DNA of 64,000 nt from Microcella frigidaquae. Lineage in GTDB: Bacteria > Actinomycetota > Actinomycetes > Actinomycetales > Microbacteriaceae. The first letter of the stretch is position 1. Every line of letters starts with the position of its first letter. Shown here piece by piece: positions 23,352 through 31,895 of the stretch. Both the position numbers and the translations under genes were made by a program. The notes under the pieces are model-generated. The model searched no databases, was not told where the DNA came from, and was given only the letters and a program-made list of their open reading frames with translations. The stretch lies in NCBI RefSeq assembly GCF_014200395.1, contig NZ_JACHBS010000001.1, positions 1,116,001-1,180,000 on the forward strand, given 5' to 3'.

Positions 23352-24761
23352 GGCCACGTCCCGCTGAGTGGTGGTCTTTCGTTTCCACGCGATGATCAGC
23401 TGGCTGCAGTCTAGGCGGCCGTGATCTCGGGCAGCATCACCGCGTCCTCGACCGAGCTGGTGGCGGTGAGTTCGGCCATGGACGCTTCGGAAAAGTAACG
23501 GCGGTCGCCAGCTTCCCATTCGTCGTGCTGCTCGATCAAAACGGCGCCGGTCAGGCGCAGCAGGCTGGCAGTGTTCGGGAACACTCCGACGACGTCGGTG
23601 CGACGTTTGATCTCACGGTTCAGCCGTTCCAGCGGATTCGTCGACCAGATCTGCCGCCAATGCCGGGCGGGGAAGTGCTTGAACGCCAGCACGTCGGCTC
23701 GGGCATCGTGGAGCATCTGGGCAGCCTTGGGGTGAACGCGGTCGATCATGCGAGCAACCTCCTCGAACTGCGCGTCAATATGCTCAGCGTCGGGTTGGGC
23801 GAAGATCGTGCGGATGATCGAGGCCACCATCTCCTGCCGACCCTTAGGCAGGACGGTGAGCACGTTGCGCATGAAATGCACGCGGCACCGCTGCCAGGCC
23901 GCTCCCTGCACCACCACCGCGATAGCTGCTTTCAAACCCGCGTGCGCGTCGGAGATCACCAGCTTCACCCCGGAAAGCCCTCGAGCTTTCAACGATCGCA
24001 GGAACGCTTTCCAGAACTCCTCCGTTTCGCTGTCGCCCACGTCAAAGCCGAGCACCTGACGGTGCCCGTCAGCGGTGATCCCGATCGCGACCACAACCGC
24101 TTGAGACACCACCCGCCCGTCGATGCGAACCTTGCAATAGGTGGCGTCCAAGAAGACGTAGGGGTAGGCGATCTGAGACAGGGATCGGTCGCGGAATGCC
24201 GCAACCGTCGCGTCCAGGCCGGCGCAGATGCGAGACACCTCGGACTTCGAGATGCCCGTGTCGGCGCCGAGCGCCTTGACCAGATCGTCAACCTTGCGGG
24301 TGGAGACGCCGTGCAGGTAGGCCTCCATCACCACGGCGAACAGCGCCTGATCGACCCGGCGGCGCCGCTCCAACAACGACGGAAAGAAACTGCCGGCCCG
24401 CAGCTTCGGGATCCGCAACTCCAGATCTCCCGCAGTGGTCGACAGGGTGCGCAACCTCGCCCCGTTGCGAGTCGCAACGCGCTCGGCGGTGCGCTCGTAG
24501 GGTCCGGCGCCGATCACCGACGCGGCTTCGGCGTCGATCAGTTCTTGGTAGAGCCGTTCGGTCATCTGACGGATGCGGTCGGTGGTGTCGGTGAGTTTCA
24601 GCTCGGCGAGCAGCTGAAGCAGGGCAGACTGATTGAGGGCCATCGTGCGATCTCCTGTCGTGAGTAACTTGGTCGTTCTCACTGACCATCGCACGGTGGC
24701 CCCTCACGTCAACGACACGACGCTCAGGACCGGAAAGTCCACCACCCCACGGGACTCAGGC
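23352..24761 (-). mobile_element. IS256-family insertion sequence, copy A
   Basis: 1,410 bp with imperfect ~29-bp terminal inverted repeats, flanked by an 8-bp target duplication ACCCGCCC (23344-23351 and 24762-24769). It splits the COG4705-type gene. A second copy of the same length, in opposite orientation, is at 41717-43126. The two inverted copies could recombine to invert the ~17 kb between them. Confidence 0.95.
23411..24643 (-). CDS. IS256-family (mutator-type) transposase, copy A
   Basis: The ATG start gives 410 residues (upstream Met codons are weaker). The DDE core is intact: the first Asp in YVFLDATYCKVRI, the second in LVISDAHAGLKAAI, and Glu in NPLERLNREIKRRTDV. The N-terminus has a helix with TDTTDRIRQMTERLYQ and a DNA-binding region. 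The sequence is identical to copy B. Confidence 0.96.
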   Translation of the reverse strand: MALNQSALLQLLAELKLTDTTDRIRQMTERLYQELIDAEAASVIGAGPYERTAERVATRNGARLRTLSTTAGDLELRIPKLRAGSFFPSLLERRRRVDQALFAVVMEAYLHGVSTRKVDDLVKALGADTGISKSEVSRICAGLDATVAAFRDRSLSQIAYPYVFLDATYCKVRIDGRVVSQAVVVAIGITADGHRQVLGFDVGDSETEEFWKAFLRSLKARGLSGVKLVISDAHAGLKAAIAVVVQGAAWQRCRVHFMRNVLTVLPKGRQEMVASIIRTIFAQPDAEHIDAQFEEVARMIDRVHPKAAQMLHDARADVLAFKHFPARHWRQIWSTNPLERLNREIKRRTDVVGVFPNTASLLRLTGAVLIEQHDEWEAGDRRYFSEASMAELTATSSVEDAVMLPEITAA

Positions 24762-25165
24762 ACCCGCCCCCTCGGGGCATCGATGGGCGACCTGCTCTCA
24801 CAGGCACCAGCCGATGGCGGCCTCGGCCTCGGAACCACCGTCACCAGCGTTATCTTCCTAGGGATCATCATCGGCGTCGCCACCTACCTGGGGATCAAGG
24901 TCGGCCGTCAGCGCCGAGTCGCCGCTAGTGCCGAGCAGGATGCAGTTCTGGCAGCCGCATAGCGAACGCGCACGTGGTCTCAGCCTGCTTTCGATCCAGG
25001 GGGACTGCTCATGGTTTCGGTAAATCCAGATCTGAAGCAACTGAGTCGCCACTGAAAGGATGGGCGCTCAGGACCGCTACGGATTGGCCTTCCGCCGATC
25101 ACCGATGGCAGGACAGAGATCGACCAGGTCACATCACCTCGCTCGCCTCGCCCTCCTGCGAGAGC

Positions 25166-25189
25166 GAACGGAATACCGATCGGAATAGC
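25166..25189. repeat. Module-end iterons before HTH copy 3
   Basis: Two degenerate units, GAACGGAATACC and GATCGGAATAGC, 12 bp apart, end one base before the start codon of HTH copy 3. They mark the end of the second module. The ~200 bp between the COG4705-type gene and these units hold no gene that I can support. Confidence 0.65.
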
Positions 25190-25190
25190 A

Positions 25191-25613
25191 GTGCACCTGC
25201 TACAGGTTTACTCGAACCCCTCGCGCTCTGCTCCCTCACCTCAAGAACTGCTGTTCCGCTCGACAGCTAATGAGCACCAGGATGCTCGCCCCGAACCACG
25301 TCGGCGAGCCCGCCAACTTCGAACGCACGAAGCTAAGGCTGTTGTCGGTCGCTACCGCGAGGTCCGCAACATTCGAACCGTCGCTGCAGAGCTACAGCTC
25401 TCTCGGTCAACTGTTGCTCGTATCCTCAATGAACACGGCGTCGACGCAACGCGCAGGATGACCACAGCCGAGATCTCCGAAGCGGCCAAACTTTACGAGC
25501 AGGGGCTGTCAAGCGGAGTGATCGGCAAGCAGCTGGGATTCGACAACCACACGATCTTAAGGGCCCTGCGTCGGCGTGGAGTACCCATCAGGCCGGCTGC
25601 CCACCGGAAGTGA
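25191..25613 (+). CDS. Dual helix-turn-helix protein, copy 3 (module-opening gene)
   Basis: 140 residues with GTG start one base after the iterons. First HTH VRNIRTVAAELQLSRSTVAR, second HTH YEQGLSSGVIGKQLGFDNHT, basic end RRRGVPIRPAAHRK. Cargo downstream is the second copper-type operon, so this copy corresponds to copy 1 in position, yet the two proteins differ at many residues outside the leader. No Shine-Dalgarno is present. Confidence 0.75.
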   Translation: MHLLQVYSNPSRSAPSPQELLFRSTANEHQDARPEPRRRARQLRTHEAKAVVGRYREVRNIRTVAAELQLSRSTVARILNEHGVDATRRMTTAEISEAAKLYEQGLSSGVIGKQLGFDNHTILRALRRRGVPIRPAAHRK

Positions 25614-25662
25614 GAATGCGGCTTCACACGCGCAATTGGACTAGACACCGTTCGCTGGTGCA

Positions 25663-25693
25663 CGTGGGGTGCGGCGCTCTGCCGCACCCCACG
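25663..25693. terminator. Bidirectional hairpin, module copy B
   Basis: Same 13-bp stem as at 10232-10262 with a loop of five bases. It lies between HTH copy 3 and the convergent lipoprotein gene. Its stem is unchanged between copies. Confidence 0.75.
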
Positions 25694-25697
25694 CAGT

Positions 25698-26552
25698 TCA
25701 GAACTCCGCCATCATCGTCCAGGTCGCTCCGCGATCTTCGGACCTGTGTACGCCCTCGATTCCGGCCACGACGATCGAGCCATCGTTGCCAACGGCCAGG
25801 GCATCCGTGAGGGCTGGCGCCAGCCCGATCGACGTCCACGTCACCCCGTCGGGGCTGGTGTGAACGTAGCCGTCGACGTCGACTCCGACCAGGAATGCCT
25901 CGGTTGACACGTCTGCCGGGCTGGACGCGATCAGAACCAAAAGCGGAGCGCCGTCCGCGGCGGTGAACGTCATGCCGTCGTCGGTGCTGACGAGGAGACC
26001 CTGCTCCGTCGTTGCGTAGAGACTCTCGGCGTTCGCATCCCAGCTGAGGGAGCGCGCACCGATCGGCATCCCTGCCGCCCAACTCTGCGCACCGTCCCGA
26101 CTGACCATGACCTGACCTGTCGCCGAGTCGATGCCGGCCAACGCCATCCCGTCAGACGACTGCGCGATCGTCATGCTGTGAAAATCTACTTCCCCGAGAA
26201 GGGAGATCGGCGCGAACTCCCCAATCGGCACGCTGAGTTCATAGACGCCGATGTTCGGCGGCAGATTCTCGTCGGGTGCCGGGTGGCCGGAGAAGTAGAT
26301 GGTGTCGCCGAGGCGCGCCATCCCCATCACATCGCCTGCCCATTGACCGATGCGTTCGACCGAACCGTCCGCTGCCACGCTGAGGACTCCGTCATGCGTC
26401 GCGACGTAGGCACTTCCGCGCTGCAGGTCGTAGTCCACCGCGTGCACGTGCGACACGACGATGGGGGTCTCCGTCGTGGGGGAAGTGCATCCCGCTAGAC
26501 CGACGGAAAGGACGGCGGCCGCTGTCACGGCCGCCACTCCTATCCGCCGCAT
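25698..26552 (-). CDS. Lipoprotein with BNR/sialidase-like repeats, module copy B
   Basis: 284 residues, same architecture as copy A: lipobox (LSVGLAGC), four Asp-box blades (for example SRDGAQSWAAG and STDDGMTFTAA). Scattered substitutions relative to copy A (such as DYDLQRGSAY for DLDPLSDSAY) show the two copies have diverged for some time under constraint, since both frames are open. It is in the same operon order, downstream of the DUF305 gene. Confidence 0.82.
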   Translation of the reverse strand: MRRIGVAAVTAAAVLSVGLAGCTSPTTETPIVVSHVHAVDYDLQRGSAYVATHDGVLSVAADGSVERIGQWAGDVMGMARLGDTIYFSGHPAPDENLPPNIGVYELSVPIGEFAPISLLGEVDFHSMTIAQSSDGMALAGIDSATGQVMVSRDGAQSWAAGMPIGARSLSWDANAESLYATTEQGLLVSTDDGMTFTAADGAPLLVLIASSPADVSTEAFLVGVDVDGYVHTSPDGVTWTSIGLAPALTDALAVGNDGSIVVAGIEGVHRSEDRGATWTMMAEF

Positions 26553-27139
26553 CAGGAGTCGAGCATCGAGCGCATCAGCTCGATCTCCGCAGTCTGGCTG
26601 GCGATAATGTTTTCCGCCAGCTCACGCACAGCGGGGTGCTCGCCATCATCAAGGACGTCCTCCGCCATCTCGATTGCGCCCTGGTGGTGGACGATCATCT
26701 GCTCGAGGAACAGGTCACCTGCTTCAGGCCCACTGGCGTCCTCGAGTGCCTGCATGTCCTCTTCGGTCATGCCTGCCATGCCGTCCATGCCGCCCATGCC
26801 GCCGTGGTCCATGCCGTCCATGCTGTCGCTCATGGCGGGCATGCCCCAGTCGTCGAGCCACTGCTTCATCTGCTCAATCTCGGGGCCCTGGGCGGCCTTG
26901 ATCTGCTCTGCCAGCTCTACGACCTCGGGATCGACTCCCGACTTGGCAAGCAGGATGTCGCTCATCTCGATGGCTCCCTCGTGGTGGGGGATCATCATCT
27001 GCACAAACATGACGTCTGCCATGTTGGCGCCGGAGCTCTCGGGTGGCTCTGTGGTGGTCGAGCATGCAGCGAGCCCGACCATGCTGATGAGGGCGAGTGC
27101 ACCCGCCGCGAGAGCGCGGGTGCGGAATGACTTCTTCAT
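26552..27139 (-). CDS. DUF305 lipoprotein, module copy B
   Basis: 195 residues, differing from copy A by only a few residues (PESSG for SESSG; GGMDGM for GGMNGM). Lipobox and the two HH-containing motifs (MMIPHHEGAIEM, MIVHHQGAIEM) are intact. Higher identity here than in the propeller gene suggests either stronger constraint or gene conversion between copies. Confidence 0.88.
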   Translation of the reverse strand: MKKSFRTRALAAGALALISMVGLAACSTTTEPPESSGANMADVMFVQMMIPHHEGAIEMSDILLAKSGVDPEVVELAEQIKAAQGPEIEQMKQWLDDWGMPAMSDSMDGMDHGGMGGMDGMAGMTEEDMQALEDASGPEAGDLFLEQMIVHHQGAIEMAEDVLDDGEHPAVRELAENIIASQTAEIELMRSMLDS

Positions 27140-27217
27140 TTTTGTGCTTCTTTCGTCAGTGTTGAATGTTCGGGTCGCAATGATGACGGCGTGACTACGC
27201 AGTCATCAGGCGGCGAA

Positions 27218-27631
27218 TCACTGACGGTTGATGCAGAGTTCTGAGAGTTCCGGAGGGCGCGAGTCCGCAAGTCGACGAGGTGTGCTGTCCAGTGTCGATA
27301 CGCCCGGGGCCACGACGCCAAAGCGGAGAGCCACCAGTGGGAGAACCAGGCTGACGACCACGATGAGCGCCAGAAATACGCATGCCATCAGGAGCGCGGC
27401 GTGATCGCCGGCACAATCCGCGCACGGAGCATCCTGACCCTGTGGCGCAGTGGCGTCAGAGTGCGGAGCGACAGTGTCAGCGTGGTTGTGCTCCACAGAC
27501 ATGGCAGAACCAGCGACCGAGCTCGAAGCAGCGGTCGAATGACCGGCAGGGGTCGATCCATGAGCGCCCATGGCGACGCCGACGACCGCGAATATTGCGA
27601 TCAGCAGCACGTAGCCGAAGCGCCGAAGCAT
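27218..27631 (-). CDS. DUF6153-type membrane protein, module copy B
   Basis: 137 residues, same topology as copy A, with the His-rich loop (SVEHNHADTVAPHSD), CADC motif and two spans. It is first in the second copper-type operon and has the same CsoR-like dyad over its ribosome site. Confidence 0.82.
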   Translation of the reverse strand: MLRRFGYVLLIAIFAVVGVAMGAHGSTPAGHSTAASSSVAGSAMSVEHNHADTVAPHSDATAPQGQDAPCADCAGDHAALLMACVFLALIVVVSLVLPLVALRFGVVAPGVSTLDSTPRRLADSRPPELSELCINRQ

Positions 27632-27636
27632 CTGTC

Positions 27637-27653
27637 ATACCTCCAGGGGGTAT
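27637..27653 (-). promoter_or_regulatory. CsoR-like copper operator, copy B
   Basis: Identical dyad ATACCCCCTGGAGGTAT to copy A, in the same place relative to the DUF6153 start. The conservation of all 17 bases in diverged copies supports a regulatory role. Confidence 0.6.
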
Positions 27654-27664
27654 CTTCTCACACC

Positions 27665-28034
27665 TCAGGAATCCGATGCACCATGTTCGCTGAGAACGGC
27701 GCGCACGATCGATGCACAGCCGATCGGGTCGCTGAGCGGCAGGCGATGACCGCCTAGTCGGCGTGCGGCCGAAATGTTCGCAAACCGCGCGGCGAGCTCG
27801 TCAGCACGACCGGGAACGGGGACTGGGTCCTTGTCGCCGTCGACCAGCCGCACCGGGACATTCCGCGCCGCCAGGTCGTCAAGTGCGTCAGTCCACTCTG
27901 GGTCGCGCACGAGCGAGTCGAAGCCTGCGATGTAGCCCGGCCAGGTGTGTTCGACGGAGTCCCGGGCGATCGCGACAGGCAGTCGGGGGCTGATGGCGAC
28001 TGCAACGCCGCGTGCCACGGTGCGGTTGTCGCAC
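27665..28034 (-). pseudogene. Alpha/beta-hydrolase fragment, module copy B, cut by IS3
   Basis: The same C-terminal hydrolase region as in copy A (FDSLVRDPEW, VPVRLVDGDKDPVPVP, RRLGGHRLPLSDP), but further truncated: its 5' side ends exactly at the left terminus of the IS3 element. The catalytic nucleophile region is absent. Confidence 0.75.
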
Positions 28035-28096
28035 TGACCTGTCCCGGGTTCCGTGGAGTCCTAGCATCGGGCTAAGGCCCGTGGATTGGAGTCCTG

Positions 28097-28390
28097 ATGG
28101 CGAAGAATAACGCCTACCCGCGCGAGTTCCGAGAGCGAGCCGTGGAGTTGTATCGCTCCGGTGGGGTGTCGATGGATGCCCTGGCCAAGCAGCTCGGGGT
28201 CGCGTCGACCACGATTGCGAACTGGATCCGGCAAGCGCGGATCGACGACGGGGAACAGCCCGGCATCACCACCGGCGACCGCGACGAGCTGACCCAGTTG
28301 CGGCGCGAGATCCGCCGGCTCGAGATGGAGAACGAGATACTCAAACGCGCCGCGGCCTATTTCGCGAAAGAGAACGTCCTCCCAATATGA
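28097..28390 (+). CDS. IS3-family transposase OrfA (a)
   Basis: 97 residues with the HTH of IS3 OrfA (YPREFRERAVELYRSGGVSM, then LGVASTTIANWIRQAR) and a C-terminal leucine-zipper-like helix (LRREIRRLEMENEILKRAA). It overlaps OrfB by ATGA, where coupling or frameshifting makes the fusion transposase. Confidence 0.92.
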   Translation: MAKNNAYPREFRERAVELYRSGGVSMDALAKQLGVASTTIANWIRQARIDDGEQPGITTGDRDELTQLRREIRRLEMENEILKRAAAYFAKENVLPI

Positions 28391-28977
28391 CGTTCCGGCT
28401 GGTCCGTGACCTGGCCGCGGAAGGGGTTCCTGCCGCGGTGGCCTGCCGGGTGCTGCACGTATCCGAGTCCGGCTACCACGCAGCCAAATCGCGGCCGCCA
28501 TCGCGACGAGAAACAGCCGACAAAGCACTGACGGCAACCCTGCATGAGATTCACCGTGACTCGCGAGGAACCTACGGGGTTCGGCGCGTGCACGCCGAAC
28601 TGCGCTTGGGTCGCCAGCTCACGATCGGTCATGGCCGAGTGGAGCGGCTGATGCGGCAGGCCGGTTTGCAGGGCGTGCATCATCGCCGGTGGCGGCGCAG
28701 CGGTGGCAACAGGCTGCCGGCAGTGTTCCAGGACCACGTGCAGCGTCAGTTCGTCGCGGATCGGCCCGACAAGCTTTGGGTGACCGACATCACGCAGCAT
28801 CGCACGGGCGAGGGATGGGTTTATTGCGCTGCGGTGATCGATGTCTTCTCGCGTCGTTGCGTGGGCTGGTCGATCGCGGACCATCTGCGCACCGAGCTCG
28901 TGCTCGACGCGGTCGATATGGCTCGCATCAGGCGCCGCCCCGAGGGCACCGTTCTGCACTCCGACCGCGGCACTCAG

Positions 28978-30425
28978 GGCGAATTCAACTGGTCGTCGCA
29001 ACACTGCCTGTTTGCAGCAAGTGTAGGTGCTCGTCCAGGGCCTCAGCGGGGGTTCGCCAGCCGAGTCGCTTTCGGGGTCGCGTGTTCAGCGCGTGTGCGA
29101 CGGCGGCGAGGTCGTCCGGGGTCCAGCGTGAGAGGTCGGTGCCCTTCGGGAAGTACTGCCGAAGCAGCCCGTTCGTGTTCTCGTTCGTGCCGCGCTGCCA
29201 GGGGCTGTGCGGGTCTGCGAAGTAGACCGTCAAGCCGGTGTCGATCGCGAACTGGGCGTGAGCAGACATCTCCTTCCCACGATCCCAGGTCAGCGAGCGT
29301 TTGAGCTCCGCCGGCAAGGTGCTCATCGCTGCCGCCAACGCCCGGTTCATCGACAGCGCACCGTAGCCGGATAGCGCCGGCCCGTTCTTGACGATCGGCT
29401 GTTCGCGCCATCCGTCCTCACGGGGCAGATGAACGAGCGTGGCGAACCCCGTGGTGCGTTCCACCACGGTGCCGATCGCGGACCTGTTGATGCCGATGAT
29501 GAGGTCGCCCTCGTGGTGGCCAGGGATGGCCCGGTCTTCCGCCTCCGCGGGCCGCTCACTGATCAGGACGTCGGCGGTGACGTGAGCCCATGGAACCCGT
29601 TTGGACCGTGCCCGCGGCATGCGCAGCGCTCGCCCGGTGCGCAGACACAGTATGAGCTCGCGCTTCAGCGCACCGCGACTCTCGATGAACAGCGCCTGAT
29701 AGATGGCCTCGTGGCTGATGCGCATGCTGTCATCATCGGGGAAGTCGAGCGCGATCCGGTTCGCGATCTGCTCCGGACTCCACCCCGACACCCATCGGCG
29801 GTCCTTCCGGTGAGGCTTGTTCCTCCCGATCCACTGCGGCGACACGGGGCCCACGACAACGCTCCCGTCAGGCCGTCGGATCTGGCCAGAGAGCCGCTCC
29901 TGCACGTACTCACGCAGCTGAGGGTTCGCGGCGAGCTTGGCGACTTTCGGTCTTCGGGCGAACAACTCCGCCTTCCACTGCGCGACCGAGGCACGGTAGT
30001 CCAGCTTCCCGCCCCGCGTCGCGGCGTTCCGCCGCAACTCTCTCGAGATCGTCGATGGGTCGCGTCCCAGCGCTCTGGCGATCGCGCGCACCCCGGCGCC
30101 TGTTGCCTTCAGGATCGCGATCTCTTCGCGTTCCGCCAGCGAGAGATACCGGCCCGACTGCGCCGGCCATGAATACGGTGACATACCGCCTGATTGTCGG
30201 AACCACCGCGACCCCAAGACTGGAGCCACGCCGATCGCGACGCCCGCCTCCGTCGGGAGCAAGCCGGTGCTGATCTTCGTCCAGAACTCACGCTCCTTCA
30301 CTCGCGGGTGCGATGGTGCGCCAGGTGACCGCATCGGCGCTCGCCCGGTCACTTCCTTCATCCAGTTCGATGGTCTTCCCACAACACCCTCCGATCAGGT
30401 GTTGCTTCCACCGGTTGAGCCCAGT
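28978..30425 (-). mobile_element. IS30-family insertion sequence nested in the IS3 element
   Basis: 1,448 bp with imperfect terminal repeats (left GGCGAATTCAACTGG, right complement ACTGGGCTCAACCGG) and a 3-bp target duplication CAG (28975-28977 and 30426-30428). It sits between codons of the IS3 OrfB. Confidence 0.92.
28985..30382 (-). CDS. IS30-family transposase
   Basis: 465 residues as drawn; a Met about 66 residues in (MSPYSWPAQSGRYL) may be the true start. HTH segments LSLAEREEIAILKATGAGVR and GRDPSTISRELRRNAA are followed by the DDE core: HHEGDLIIGI, LTWDRGKEM and the Glu-containing GTNENTNGLLRQYFPKGTDL. The core is complete. Confidence 0.94.
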   Translation of the reverse strand: MGRPSNWMKEVTGRAPMRSPGAPSHPRVKEREFWTKISTGLLPTEAGVAIGVAPVLGSRWFRQSGGMSPYSWPAQSGRYLSLAEREEIAILKATGAGVRAIARALGRDPSTISRELRRNAATRGGKLDYRASVAQWKAELFARRPKVAKLAANPQLREYVQERLSGQIRRPDGSVVVGPVSPQWIGRNKPHRKDRRWVSGWSPEQIANRIALDFPDDDSMRISHEAIYQALFIESRGALKRELILCLRTGRALRMPRARSKRVPWAHVTADVLISERPAEAEDRAIPGHHEGDLIIGINRSAIGTVVERTTGFATLVHLPREDGWREQPIVKNGPALSGYGALSMNRALAAAMSTLPAELKRSLTWDRGKEMSAHAQFAIDTGLTVYFADPHSPWQRGTNENTNGLLRQYFPKGTDLSRWTPDDLAAVAHALNTRPRKRLGWRTPAEALDEHLHLLQTGSVATTS

Positions 30426-30750
30426 CAGTTCACCTCTTGGCTGTTCGGCACGCGCATGCGCGAGGCGGGGCTGATGGGCTCGATGGGGAAGGTCGCCTCG
30501 GCCTATGACAATGCGCTCATGGAGTCTTTCTGGGGCTCCATGCAGATCGAGCTGCTGGACCGGCGAGCGTGGGGCACGCGACGCGAGCTGGCCACGGCGA
30601 TGTTCGAGTGGATCGAGGGGTTCTACAACCGGCGCCGCCGCCACTCGGCATTGGGCTACCTCAGCCCGGACGAGTTCGAGACCCTTCACAAGAGTGCTGT
30701 GACGGCGGCATGATCAAACCGAAACACTCCACGGAACCCGGGACAGGTCA

Positions 30751-30979
30751 CCCTGCGCTTCGGCAACCGCATGATGCACCTCGGCTACGGGCGCGGCTTG
30801 GCCCGCACCACCGTGATCATCTTCATCCACGGCCTCCACGCCGTCACGATCACCCCCGACGGGGAGGTGCTTGCAGAGCACCTGATCGACCCGAACAAGG
30901 GCTATCAAGCCAAGACGTGAAAAACGGGCGAACCCTCCCGCTGGGGGTTCACCCGTCCACGATGTCCTGAGACATCACA
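30751..30979 (+). mobile_element. IS481 fragment (copy C), 3' end only
   Basis: It encodes the last ~57 residues of an IS481 transposase (LRFGNRMMHLGYGRGLART, then DGEVLAEHLIDPNKGYQAKT) and the right terminal end ACATCACA. It differs from copies A and B at several bases (for example TTVIIFIH for TAVIVLIH), so it was an independent copy. HTH copy 4 starts two bases further on, as with copies A and B at module junctions. Confidence 0.9.
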
Positions 30980-30981
30980 CA

Positions 30982-31431
30982 GTGCACCTGCTACAGGTTT
31001 ACTCGAACCCCGCACCTGGGGTCATCACACCTCAAGAACTACTCTTCCGCTCGAGCCCCCGCAACCAGGAAAGTTCGACAACCGGAACTCGTCGGCGAGC
31101 CCGCCAACTGAGGGCTGACGAAGCAGAAGCTGTCGCGACCCGTTACCTCGCGGTGCGCAACGTTCGAACCGTCGCCGCCGAGTTCGGCCTTTCCCGGACT
31201 ACCGTGGCCCGAATCCTGAGCGATCGCGGAATCGACGCGTCACGAAGGATGACCGAGGGCCAGATAGCGATCGCCGTCGAACTCTACGAAAGTGGCCAGT
31301 CGAGTGCCGTGATCGGCAAGCAGTTAGGCTTCGACAATCACACGATCTTGAAGGGGCTGCGAAGCCGCGGCGTCAGGATCAGGCTGGCGGCCGCTCAAAG
31401 GCGAGAGGGTGATTCAGGAAGCGTCTCCTAA
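30982..31431 (+). CDS. Dual helix-turn-helix protein, copy 4 (module-opening gene)
   Basis: 149 residues with GTG start two bases after the IS481 end. First HTH VRNVRTVAAEFGLSRTTVAR, second HTH YESGQSSAVIGKQLGFDNHT. The leader HLLQVYSNPAPGVITPQELL matches the others. It is followed at 4 bp by the convergent MerR gene. Confidence 0.75.
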   Translation: MHLLQVYSNPAPGVITPQELLFRSSPRNQESSTTGTRRRARQLRADEAEAVATRYLAVRNVRTVAAEFGLSRTTVARILSDRGIDASRRMTEGQIAIAVELYESGQSSAVIGKQLGFDNHTILKGLRSRGVRIRLAAAQRREGDSGSVS

Positions 31432-31435
31432 AGGG

Positions 31436-31849
31436 TCAGCCTCCCGTCGAGACGATGACGCTGCAGACGCCCCCCGGTTCGCAGTCGGTCGGGTCGAGGT
31501 CTCGACCCGCCGCGATCAATTGATTCAATTCAGCTTCCAAGACAGCAAGCTCACGTTGCCGCCGCTGCACCTCATCGAGCTTTTCCTCGAGCAGAGTTGA
31601 GACATGAGCGCAGGGCGCTTCGCCCGCGTCGCGGATGTTGATCACACTGGCGATCTCAGCAAGGGTGAGACCCGCCGATTGCGCGGATCGAATGAAGTTC
31701 AGTCGCGATACGGCCGCGTGGTCATAGCGGCGATAGCCATTTCCTTCACGCGCAGAGGGCGAAAGAAGTCCTCGTCGCTCATAGAAACGGATTGTCTGTG
31801 AGGGAACACCGCTGACGTTGGACAGGTCGCCGATCTTCATGGGCTCCAT
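31436..31849 (-). CDS. MerR-family regulator with thiol metal site
   Basis: 137 residues. The winged HTH is at the N-terminus (KIGDLSNVSGVPSQTIRFYE, ERRGLLSPSA). A long coiled coil (LLEEKLDEVQRRQRELAVLE) follows. Three Cys (about C80, C123, C129) are placed like the metal ligands of mercury/zinc-type MerR sensors, one before the coil and two in the terminal loop (TDCEPGGVC). It diverges from the reductase operon, whose promoter has the 19-bp spacer typical of MerR activation. Confidence 0.9.
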   Translation of the reverse strand: MEPMKIGDLSNVSGVPSQTIRFYERRGLLSPSAREGNGYRRYDHAAVSRLNFIRSAQSAGLTLAEIASVINIRDAGEAPCAHVSTLLEEKLDEVQRRQRELAVLEAELNQLIAAGRDLDPTDCEPGGVCSVIVSTGG

Positions 31850-31857
31850 TTCACCAC

Positions 31858-31888
31858 TTGACCTTGCATCGCGCTACAAGGTTTATTC
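31858..31888 (+). promoter_or_regulatory. MerR-type promoter with 19-bp spacer
   Basis: -35 TTGACC (31858) and -10 TTATTC (31883) enclose 19 bp containing the dyad ACCTTG-N10-CAAGGT (31861-31882). This is the stretched spacer that MerR proteins untwist on metal binding. The first gene's ATG is seven bases after the -10, so the mRNA is likely leaderless. Confidence 0.8.
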
Positions 31889-31895
31889 TCCGGGA

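Larger units (their letters stand above)
22729..24962 (+). pseudogene. COG4705-type membrane protein interrupted by IS256 copy A
   Basis: The 5' part (22729-23351) and 3' part (24770-24962) encode one multi-span protein. If the IS and one copy of the 8-bp duplication are removed, the parts join in frame as exactly 272 codons (271 residues). Predicted spans include FWVIKILSTTSGETAADYL and WVAILFTFALGTAAGDL, the repeated KxxxTTxGE(T/D)AAD-like motif of this family, plus a last span with TSVIFLGIIIGVATYLGIK. The family is common beside two-component systems. The insertion is recent enough to leave the gene restorable. Confidence 0.85.
28387..30713 (+). pseudogene. IS3-family transposase OrfB (a), interrupted by IS30
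   Basis: The two parts 28387-28977 and 30429-30713 join in frame as 292 codons. The DDE core is there: KLWVTDITQHRTG, then VLHSDRGTQ directly before the insertion and SAYDNALMESFWGSMQIEL after it. The insertion lies right behind the second catalytic Asp. The gene is inactive as it stands. Confidence 0.92.
28035..30750 (+). mobile_element. IS3-family insertion sequence (a), split by an IS30 element
   Basis: The ends are perfect inverted repeats starting TGACCTGTCCCGGGTTCCGT (25 bp). Without the inserted IS30 and its 3-bp duplication it would be 1,265 bp. The flanks do not match: left is the hydrolase gene, right is the interior of an IS481 transposase. Adjacent deletion or recombination after insertion therefore removed the end of module copy B and most of an IS481. 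Confidence 0.92.

Noticed and set aside
23525..24667. Long plus-strand frame inside IS256 copy A (and its mirror inside copy B)
   Set aside because: Antisense to the intact transposase and without domain features; caused by GC-rich codon structure.
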